This document shows, piece after piece, positions 6,077 to 11,830 of a DNA stretch of 12,349 nt. The DNA is from a bacterium. Its GTDB lineage: Bacteria > Acidobacteriota > Blastocatellia > Pyrinomonadales > Pyrinomonadaceae. Numbering within the stretch: position 1 is the first letter of the stretch; each line of letters starts with the position of its first letter. Both the position numbers and the translations under genes were made by a program. The notes beneath the pieces are model-generated. The model made no database searches. It was not told the origin of the DNA and was given only the letters and a program-made list of their open reading frames with translations. The stretch lies in contig JAQSDP010000472.1 of the NCBI GenBank assembly GCA_029945985.1, positions 1 through 12,349 on the forward strand, given 5' to 3'.

Positions 6077-6083
6077 TTTTTCC

Positions 6084-6779
6084 ATGAGACCTAATATTAA
6101 AAATATAGTGACGGCGATCGCCATCGGGCTATTCGCTATTGTCGGGACAAGCAAACTGGCGAATGCTCAAGATAATCGTCGAAACGACGACCGCAAACAG
6201 GATCAGCGGGAAGCCAAACAAAGAGCGAAAGCCGCAAAAGCGGCCGCCAAAGCAGAAAACCAGCGCCTCGCGTGGGAGCGCCAGCAGCAGGCCGCGTGGA
6301 CGCAGCGCAACCGGCAGGTTCAGATCATTCGCAGCGGCAACGACCGTTCGAACGGTCAGGGATATTACAACGGCAACGCGAACGACAATACGAACCGCGA
6401 CGGCCGTTACCGCATCTATCGCAACGGCTCGTACTACAACACCGATCAGCGCGGAGCCGATCTTCTTCGGCAAGCAGTAAATCAGGGATATCAGCAGGGA
6501 TTCCAGGCAGGACGAAACGACCGCGACGGCCGGAGAAACACTAGCTGGTCCAGTTCGAACGTCTATCGTACTGGAACCATGGGTTACCAGTCGTACGTTA
6601 ACCAGAGCCAGTATCGTTACTATTTCCAGCAGGGCTTCCAGCGGGGTTATCAGGACGGTTCTAACAGCCGTTATGCAAATGACTACAACGGCCAGTATGA
6701 ATACGGCTACTATAACAACGGCAGGCCAAGCATACTTGAGACGATCCTGAACTCGGTTCTCCGAATTCAGATTTATTAA
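6084..6779 (+). CDS. Secreted Gln/Gly/Tyr/Asn-rich protein with GYQxGFQxG repeats
   Basis: The 231-residue product starts with a clear Sec signal peptide: MRPNIKN, a hydrophobic core (8-22) and an ANA cleavage site, so the mature protein should begin at Q29. A highly charged Lys/Arg/Ala/Gln helix follows (29-75), probably a coiled coil. The remainder is rich in Asn, Gly, Gln, Arg and Tyr with few hydrophobics. A motif appears twice: GYQQGFQAGRNDRDGR (about 135-150) and GFQRGYQDGSNSRY (about 184-197); the spaced glycines and aromatic residues resemble the GYxxGxxxGxxD repeats of many uncharacterised Acidobacteriota secreted proteins. There are no cysteines. It has its own RBS and terminator, so it is probably monocistronic. 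I recognise no enzyme or binding domain; an envelope-associated or extracellular structural role is only a guess. Confidence 0.85.
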   Translation: MRPNIKNIVTAIAIGLFAIVGTSKLANAQDNRRNDDRKQDQREAKQRAKAAKAAAKAENQRLAWERQQQAAWTQRNRQVQIIRSGNDRSNGQGYYNGNANDNTNRDGRYRIYRNGSYYNTDQRGADLLRQAVNQGYQQGFQAGRNDRDGRRNTSWSSSNVYRTGTMGYQSYVNQSQYRYYFQQGFQRGYQDGSNSRYANDYNGQYEYGYYNNGRPSILETILNSVLRIQIY

Positions 6780-6799
6780 GTCGCTCGCACTGTCGCGAG

Positions 6800-6831
6800 A
6801 AAAGCCTCCGGGTCACATCCCCGAGGCTTTT
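6800..6831 (+). terminator. Rho-independent terminator after the secreted-protein gene
   Basis: AAAAGCCTCCGGG (6800-6812) pairs with CCCGAGGCTTTT (6820-6831) with one bulged C and a 7-base loop, followed by GTT. It sits 20 bases after the stop codon. Because the stem starts with AAAA and ends with TTTT it can also act on the minus strand. Confidence 0.85.
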
Positions 6832-6882
6832 GTTCGCCGCAAAAGCAATGTCTGCTGATCATGGCCCGGGGCCGCTAGACGT

Positions 6883-6919
6883 AAAAAAAGGAGATGGTAC
6901 GAAATTGCTTTCGACCATC
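6883..6919 (-). terminator. Rho-independent terminator on the minus strand
   Basis: An 11-bp stem pairs GATGGT-CGAAA (6893-6904, one bulged A at 6899) with TTTCGACCATC (6909-6919) around a TTGC loop. On the minus strand the hairpin is followed, after three bases, by seven T (plus-strand A run 6883-6889). It is oriented to end transcripts from the TPR/TonB operon, about 265 bases after that stop codon. Confidence 0.7.
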
Positions 6920-7157
6920 CCCTGTAAAGGAAAATTCCCCTCAAAGTTTTAGGCACCTTTCGACACCACCCCTTGTTCGAGATCCGCGACTGACCAAACT
7001 TGGCTTCGTAACAAACCGAGTAATCTGACCCGTTTTCATCTGATCCCAATGAGAGGTTAATACACTGAGAATTCGCCGTCAGTGCGCTCTCGCACTTAAG
7101 GGGATGTTTTCTGGTGAGTGAAGGGAATCCCTCCGTCAGCCCGAGCGGCTGCCACGG

Positions 7158-7174
7158 GCACGCGGGACGCGTGC
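7158..7174. repeat. GC-rich hairpin GCACGC-GGGAC-GCGTGC
   Basis: A perfect 6-bp GC-rich stem with a 5-base loop lies ten bases after the TPR/TonB stop codon on the minus strand. No T run follows on either strand, so it is not a standard terminator. It may protect the mRNA 3' end or be a dispersed REP-like unit. Confidence 0.4.
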
Positions 7175-7184
7175 GGTCCAGTCG

Positions 7185-8228
7185 TTACAGGGAGAAGTTG
7201 TAGGTGATGACGCCTTTGGCTTTGATGGGGGTGCCGTTAAAGGTGGCGGGTTTGAATTTGGAGCGGTTGGCGGCGTCTTCGGCGGACTGGCGGAGCATTG
7301 CGGGCCCGGCGATCGCGTTGGCCTTGGTGACGTTTCCTTCGTCGTCTAGAGTGACCTCAACGGTGACCTTGCCGGTGACACGGGACTGGCGGGCGATCGG
7401 TGAGTAGGTCGGGGTGACGAGGCGAATGGCGCTATCTGAGCTCAGGCTGCCGAGATTTAGAAATTCGGGAGGCGTGGCGAGCCGGGCGGCCTCAGCCTTA
7501 GCGGCTTCGTCCTTCGCCTTGCGATCAGCTTCTTCCTTAGCGAGCTGTGTTTCTATCCGCTTTACTTCAGCTCTCGCGGTTTCGTTTGCCGAATCGAGAT
7601 CAGATGCGGATCTGTAATCCGTGAGGGCCTTTTGCACGTCTCCAAGCTTTTCATACGACGCTCCGCGATTAAGGAATGCGACGGCGGTTTTCGGAGCGAG
7701 TTCGATAGCTTTGTCGTAATCCTTCACGGATTGATCAAACGAGTTTTTGGTGAACAGAGCCTTGCCCCGACTGACGTAAAGCGTCGGGTCGTCGGCTTTG
7801 ATCTCGAGCGCTTTGTCGTAGTCGGCGAGTGCAGAATCTACATCGCCCTTTGCGAGGCTTGCATCAGCACGCTTGGAATAGAAGTCGGCGGGGGTCGGCG
7901 TTGCGACCGGCTTTACGGGGGGTGGGGGCGGCGTTGGCTTGGCGCTGCGAGCTCGGACGGCCGTGATCATACCTGCGTCGGCTCCGGTCGCGATCAATTC
8001 TTTCTCGATCTCAGGAGTGTTGACGAACGTCACACCACGCTCGGTGACCGCACGCGTGAGGATCTGATTGCGCTCCTCGATCGTGGCCTTTTTCGAGCGA
8101 AGGCCGATGAGTAGATCGGCCAAGCTGAGCGGCGGGTTCTGCGCGGCAGCGAAGGCGGCGAACGCGCTGAACAAGATCGCAACGAAGGAGGCGGAAAGGA
8201 CTTTGCGGATGATCGGTAGGGGTTTCAT
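7185..8228 (-). CDS. Periplasmic TPR protein with TonB-type C-terminal domain
   Basis: The 347-residue protein has a signal peptide (basic start, hydrophobic 10-28, cleavage near AAA-Q30). A region of ~65 residues follows, then a Pro-rich linker (98-113) and three tetratricopeptide repeats (about 115-148, 149-182 and 183-216, each with the G-D/A-Y-K-A pattern such as SALADYDKALEIKADDP). A charged Lys/Glu/Ala coiled coil spans about 217-250. The last ~85 residues match a TonB C-terminal domain: PTYSPIARQSRVTGKVTVEVTLDDEGNV, then a helix and FKPATFNGTPIKAKGVITYNFSL. There is no N-terminal cytoplasmic anchor helix of TonB kind beyond the signal peptide. It lies 9 bp after the kinase-homologue gene and must be co-transcribed. 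The start codon lacks a good Shine-Dalgarno, consistent with translational coupling. A role in envelope protein contacts is likely; true energy transduction is not shown. Confidence 0.88.
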   Translation of the reverse strand: MKPLPIIRKVLSASFVAILFSAFAAFAAAQNPPLSLADLLIGLRSKKATIEERNQILTRAVTERGVTFVNTPEIEKELIATGADAGMITAVRARSAKPTPPPPPVKPVATPTPADFYSKRADASLAKGDVDSALADYDKALEIKADDPTLYVSRGKALFTKNSFDQSVKDYDKAIELAPKTAVAFLNRGASYEKLGDVQKALTDYRSASDLDSANETARAEVKRIETQLAKEEADRKAKDEAAKAEAARLATPPEFLNLGSLSSDSAIRLVTPTYSPIARQSRVTGKVTVEVTLDDEGNVTKANAIAGPAMLRQSAEDAANRSKFKPATFNGTPIKAKGVITYNFSL

Positions 8229-8237
8229 AGCGGTGGA

Positions 8238-10145
8238 TTAATTGTCGTTAATTAGATCGTCAGCGGTGACGGGTTTCTTTGCGGCCGGAGTCTTTGCGGG
8301 CTGAGCCGCCGGTTTTGCTTTCGCCGTCTGCACGGGCCTGGCTGTAGCCGGGGCCTCGTTACTTGGAGTTTCAGTCACGGTCGAGGCCGCGTTCGGCGTG
8401 AATGCGTTTACCTTTTGGGACTGCTGCGGTTCGGTTTGAACCGGTGCGGCGGCCTGCTGTTCAGGCTGTTGGGCCGGCGTTTGCTGATTCGGGGCGGAGA
8501 CTGTCGGCTGAGGCGAACTGCCGCCGAGGAATACGAAGCCGAGTCCTGCGGCGATCAGGATCGCTACCGCGACTCCCGCGATCATAGTCATGGGGACGCT
8601 CGAACGCTTCGGCTGATCAATTTCAAAACTGAAGGTCTGCACCGGTTCGTCGTCGCGAACTTTCGGGCCCCGTTCTTCCTCAGTTTCCAGCAGGAATGTA
8701 TCTTCGATGTCTGTGACCTTGGGAGCTTCGATCGCGAACGGCTGCGATGGTTCGGATTTTTTAGCGATCTCGCGAAGGTCGATCTTGGCTCGCGGAGATG
8801 GCTTTATCGACAGGTGAATGTCTTCCGCGACGTCGCTGGTGTCGTGCTGAATCGCGTCGGGAGCGGTCCGGACAGGTTCGAGTGAGATGCCGAGTAGATC
8901 GTCTTCTTGGGACGCCGTTGCGGCCGTTTCGGCTGATGAGTGGATCGCTTTCGCTTGTGCTTCCAGGCGGGCGCGTTCGGCTTCCTGCTCGCGAAGCATA
9001 CGCTCAGCCTCAGCCATCTTCCGTTCTGCCTCGGCCCGCATCTCTTCGGCTTCCTTGAGCTTTTGTGCGAGGATCTCGGCATCCGTCGGTTGAGATACAG
9101 CAGGTGTCTCGACTGCCGCAGGTGGTTCGAAACCTGCCGGCACCTTGAGCTGCTGCGTATTCTTCATCAATTCCGCAGCCTCGTTCATTTCCTGAGCCTC
9201 GGTGGCTTCGCGTTCCTTGGCTCGTACAATAGATGTTCGCAGCACCTGACGCATGATCATCGCCGAATCAAAACGGTTCTCGCGTTTGATCTCGAGTGCA
9301 CGCATGACTACGTCGGAAACTTCCGGGGCGACGCGGGCATCAATTGAGTTAGGCGATTTCAGCGGGTCGCGGTTGCCTTCTAGAAGTTCTATTGAACGCT
9401 CAAGCGGATCCACTGGGACCCGTCCGGTGAGCATGAAATAAATTGTCGCGCCGAGGGAATAGATATCAGCGCGGACGTCCGCCGCTTCTTTCAAGATCTT
9501 TTCGGAGCGATCGTCGTAGCTGCTGAGGATCACCTTCTGCGATGCGGCGTCGAGGCCTTCCCAGATGAGTTCGAGCGGTGAATAGTTGAGCGATCCGTCG
9601 TTGACGTCAGCAAGTGCGGTGGAGAGATGGTGTCCGGATTCGTCGGCGATCGTTACGCCGAGAAGTTTGATGCGTCCTGATGCGGCGAGTTTTATGTTCT
9701 TCGGGCACACGGCTCCGTGCAGCACTTGCGGGGTCTGGTTATGCAGATAGTTGACCGCGTCCAGGAGATGGTCGGCCCAGTCGAGGGCCTGCTCCAGGGA
9801 ATATTGCTGAGCTTTCCCGGAGAGAACAGTGTGAAGGTCGCTGCCGTCGACGTCCTCAAGCACGAGGTATTGCCGGCCGACCTCTGAGTAGAAATCAGTG
9901 ACCTGGAGGATCGAATCGTGCCGAAACTCGGAGATGCGGCGGGCGGCGTTTTCGAAGGCTAGTCGAGAATTCTCCTGCTGAGATAATGTCGTTACCTTAC
10001 CGAGGCGGACGACGATCTCTTTGACGTAAACTTTCGCCTCCGACGTGGTGTCGTAGGCTGGATAGACTGCACTCGAGGCGGACTCAGCGACAGGCGAATC
10101 GATACGGTAACGGCCTTTTTGCAAGGCTTCAGTGGCAACTGACAT
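8238..10145 (-). CDS. Membrane-anchored Ser/Thr kinase-like protein, predicted pseudokinase
   Basis: The 635-residue protein starts with a kinase fold (about 10-305). Retained are the VAIK-type lysine (K42 in VYVKEI), a plausible alpha-C Glu (E65), N150, the YSPLE segment in place of APE (188-192) and ADIYSLGATIYFMLTGRVP (226-244). Lost are the glycine loop (VAESASSAV), the catalytic HRD Asp and its Lys (HGAVCPKN, 143-150) and the DFG motif (LGVT, 162-165). Without both aspartates phosphotransfer is improbable. An Ala/Glu-rich coiled coil (about 356-400) and a low-complexity cytoplasmic stretch lead to one TM helix (about 519-541). The last ~95 residues are periplasmic and rich in Pro, Gln, Ala, Thr and Lys. 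The TPR/TonB gene follows after 9 bp. No strong RBS precedes the ATG, but a -10 box lies ~60 bases upstream. Confidence 0.88.
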   Translation of the reverse strand: MSVATEALQKGRYRIDSPVAESASSAVYPAYDTTSEAKVYVKEIVVRLGKVTTLSQQENSRLAFENAARRISEFRHDSILQVTDFYSEVGRQYLVLEDVDGSDLHTVLSGKAQQYSLEQALDWADHLLDAVNYLHNQTPQVLHGAVCPKNIKLAASGRIKLLGVTIADESGHHLSTALADVNDGSLNYSPLELIWEGLDAASQKVILSSYDDRSEKILKEAADVRADIYSLGATIYFMLTGRVPVDPLERSIELLEGNRDPLKSPNSIDARVAPEVSDVVMRALEIKRENRFDSAMIMRQVLRTSIVRAKEREATEAQEMNEAAELMKNTQQLKVPAGFEPPAAVETPAVSQPTDAEILAQKLKEAEEMRAEAERKMAEAERMLREQEAERARLEAQAKAIHSSAETAATASQEDDLLGISLEPVRTAPDAIQHDTSDVAEDIHLSIKPSPRAKIDLREIAKKSEPSQPFAIEAPKVTDIEDTFLLETEEERGPKVRDDEPVQTFSFEIDQPKRSSVPMTMIAGVAVAILIAAGLGFVFLGGSSPQPTVSAPNQQTPAQQPEQQAAAPVQTEPQQSQKVNAFTPNAASTVTETPSNEAPATARPVQTAKAKPAAQPAKTPAAKKPVTADDLINDN

Positions 10146-10204
10146 AGGAATTTGTAAGAGAACTGGGGCGTGCGGTGGTGGCGGGTGAACTTCGTCCCAA
10201 TCAC

Positions 10205-10210
10205 ATTATA
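10205..10210 (-). promoter_or_regulatory. -10 box (TATAAT) for the pseudokinase operon
   Basis: On the minus strand the sequence reads TATAAT, an exact sigma-70 -10 hexamer. No good -35 hexamer lies 16-18 bases upstream. The predicted leader is about 50 bases. The position just before the only minus-strand operon here supports the call. Confidence 0.5.
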
Positions 10211-10240
10211 CGCATATTTGTTAAAAAGAAAAGTACTATG

Positions 10241-10258
10241 TTGAATAAGTTTGTTCAA
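10241..10258. promoter_or_regulatory. Dyad TTGAA-N8-TTCAA in the divergent intergenic region
   Basis: TTGAA (10241-10245) and TTCAA (10254-10258) form an 18-bp dyad in the 222-bp region between the pseudokinase operon and the sigma factor gene. It is centred about 50 bases upstream of the predicted minus-strand start point, so it could be a regulator site. The arms are short and A/T-rich. Confidence 0.25.
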
Positions 10259-10352
10259 TCCGACGAATCAGGTCGAAATGGTCGAAAGATCGCGTTTCCA
10301 TGAATAAATAGCGGCAGCAATGCGATAGTAACGTTGAAGGGAATTAAGATCT

Positions 10353-10364
10353 TGACGCGCGTCA
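10353..10364. promoter_or_regulatory. 12-bp perfect palindrome TGACGCGCGTCA just before the sigma factor start
   Basis: TGACGCGCGTCA ends three bases before the ATG at 10368 and occupies the place where a Shine-Dalgarno sequence would be. It could be a DNA-binding site or, as RNA, a dimerising or blocking structure; as a single hairpin it has almost no loop. Confidence 0.4.
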
Positions 10365-10367
10365 CGA

Positions 10368-10928
10368 ATGCTCCGAATCTTAACCGGGAAAAATGATGAC
10401 AGGCTGTGGGAAGCCTTTGAGGCTGAAGCTGTGCCGCATCTGCCAGACCTTTACCGTTTCGCCCGGTGGCTGGTCGGCGCTCGCGAAGATGCCGAGGATC
10501 TTGTGCAGGAAACACTCTCCGAGGCGATGAGGTCATTCCACAACTACGAACGAGGCACGAACTGTCGGGCATGGATGACGAAGATAATGTACAACCTGAA
10601 CGGACGGCGGCTGCGGAAGCTCGGGCGGGTGAAGATCGTCAACGACACGGACGAGATGATCGCCGAGACGATCGCCTTCACCCCGTCAATACCAGCGACG
10701 CTGACGGACAGCGACATTATTTCAGCCGTACAGCGTGTTCCCGAAGCGTATCGGCAGATCGTGCTGCTCGCGGACGTTGAGGAATTTGCTTATAAAGAGA
10801 TCGCGGAGATGGTGCAGATCCCGATCGGGACCGTGATGTCGCGGCTGCATCGGGGGCGAAAACTGCTGAGGATGGAGCTGGCGGAATACGAGCAGGAACG
10901 TGGGCAGGTTCGGGGGTCAATAAGATGA
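10368..10928 (+). CDS. ECF-type RNA polymerase sigma factor
   Basis: The 186-residue protein has the two domains of an extracytoplasmic-function sigma factor. Region 2 (about 22-88) includes LPDLYRFARWLVGAREDAEDLVQETL, the core-binding and -10-recognition helix with FHNYERGTNCRAWMTKIMYNL. Region 4 (about 115-168) reads VQRVPEAYRQIVLLADVEEFAYKEIAEMVQIPIGTVMSRLHRGRKLL, a complete helix-turn-helix for -35 recognition. The length is normal. There is no upstream in-frame start before a TGA, so ATG 10368 is the start, although it lacks a Shine-Dalgarno and abuts a 12-bp palindrome. Its stop overlaps the start of the anti-sigma gene (ATGA, 10925-10928), the usual arrangement for a sigma/anti-sigma pair. 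The likely targets include its own operon and the msrP gene two positions downstream. Confidence 0.95.
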   Translation: MLRILTGKNDDRLWEAFEAEAVPHLPDLYRFARWLVGAREDAEDLVQETLSEAMRSFHNYERGTNCRAWMTKIMYNLNGRRLRKLGRVKIVNDTDEMIAETIAFTPSIPATLTDSDIISAVQRVPEAYRQIVLLADVEEFAYKEIAEMVQIPIGTVMSRLHRGRKLLRMELAEYEQERGQVRGSIR

Positions 10929-11824
10929 ACTGCAGAGATTTTAGCGAGATCGTCGATTCTTACCTGAGCAACGAACTTCTGGTCGAGACGAATCACGATG
11001 TCATCCGCCATCTCGAACATTGCCGCGATTGCCGTGAGCTGCTGGCTGAACGTCGGGAGCTTCGAGCAAGGTTGAAAGGTGCAGTAGTGCGGGCGGATTA
11101 TTCGCAGATCGATCCGGCGTTTGCGGTGAGGGTTCGAGATGAACTGCGGTCAAAGTTTGAGCGGCCGGCTCGGTCGTTTGCTGGGATGAGATTGGCCTTC
11201 GCGGGGCTTGCCGTTGTGATAATTGCTGTCATCGGGATCGCACTCTATGTTTTGAGCACTCGGAAGTCTACGGAGCAGGCTGTGCTTCCGCCGGAGGCGA
11301 CACCGTCGAACGTCATAATACCGCCCGAGGGCACCCAGGTCGTGCCGGCCTTTCTGGTCGAGGTTTCACGGGATGCATTCGACGACCATAAAAATTGCGC
11401 ACTCGCGCACAAGCTGAAAGAGCGGCCGATCTCGTTGGAGAAGGCTGCGAGGACGGTCGACGCGGTGAACCTTGGATTTGATCGAGATGTGATGGACGCC
11501 TTGCGTGAGCGGTTTGGCAATGACGCGAAGTTGATCAAGGCTCATTACTGCGTGATCAATGGGCGATATTTTACGCACGTCGTGGTGGCTCTCGCGAACC
11601 GAACGACTTCGGTGCTGCTTACGAAGCAGACTGACGCGGAGCGGGATTCGGCGGATCCGATGCCTTGTGGCTCGGATACGAATCTTTCGGCCGCATGCTT
11701 TTCGTCGGGCGGATACGCGGTGTTTGTGGTTTCGGACTCATTGGAATCGGAAACGCTTCAGGTAGCGAATACAATATCAGGAGCAGTCGCACGACACATC
11801 AGCAAGGCCAAGGTCGCGGCGTAG
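10925..11824 (+). CDS. Zinc-type membrane anti-sigma factor with cysteine-containing external domain
   Basis: The 299-residue protein opens with an anti-sigma zinc-finger domain: C3, then H29-x3-C33-x2-C36 in RHLEHCRDC, the ZAS motif that holds a cognate ECF sigma factor. A linker leads to one TM helix (about 88-110). The remaining ~190 residues are extracytoplasmic: a Pro-rich stalk (120-141), then a folded domain (about 141-290) with DHKNCAL (C158), AHYCVINGRYFTHVVVAL (C209) and cysteines C248 and C258. The domain resembles uncharacterised domains in other anti-sigma-like proteins, but I cannot name it. Four external cysteines next to a methionine sulfoxide reductase gene suggest redox sensing. 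The gene overlaps the sigma gene by 4 bp and ends 6 bp before msrP, so all three form one operon. Sigma binding is a confident family inference; the signal is a guess. Confidence 0.9.
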   Translation: MNCRDFSEIVDSYLSNELLVETNHDVIRHLEHCRDCRELLAERRELRARLKGAVVRADYSQIDPAFAVRVRDELRSKFERPARSFAGMRLAFAGLAVVIIAVIGIALYVLSTRKSTEQAVLPPEATPSNVIIPPEGTQVVPAFLVEVSRDAFDDHKNCALAHKLKERPISLEKAARTVDAVNLGFDRDVMDALRERFGNDAKLIKAHYCVINGRYFTHVVVALANRTTSVLLTKQTDAERDSADPMPCGSDTNLSAACFSSGGYAVFVVSDSLESETLQVANTISGAVARHISKAKVAA

Positions 11825-11830
11825 ATAAAG

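Larger units (their letters stand above)
6780..7184. other. Convergent gap between the secreted-protein gene and the TPR/TonB gene
   Basis: This 405-bp stretch lies between convergent genes. It holds a terminator for the plus-strand gene (6800-6831), a separate minus-strand terminator (6883-6919), and two further hairpins: AGTGCG/CGCACT with loop CTCT (7081-7096) and GCACGC/GCGTGC with loop GGGAC (7158-7174). Open frames here, including a 78-codon minus-strand frame, run through the terminator stems and show no protein character. The minus-strand gene would therefore have a ~300-base 3' untranslated region. Confidence 0.6.

Noticed and set aside
6894..7028. A 44-codon plus-strand frame preceded by AAGGAG
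   Set aside because: The purine-rich run touches the ATG with no spacer, which is too close for a working Shine-Dalgarno, and the A run plus following hairpin are better explained as a minus-strand terminator.
6813..7049. A 78-codon minus-strand frame
   Set aside because: It runs through both terminator stems and has no RBS or protein-like pattern.
7081..7096. AGTGCG-CTCT-CGCACT hairpin as a third Crp/Fnr-type operator
   Set aside because: The arms resemble site 2 at 4061-4076 but the centre differs (CTCT, not GGTA core), and it lies between the 3' ends of two convergent genes, not near a promoter.
8402..9347. Several plus-strand frames of 60-156 codons antisense to the pseudokinase gene
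   Set aside because: They lie opposite the low-complexity and coiled-coil parts of a well-supported gene and have no domains of their own.
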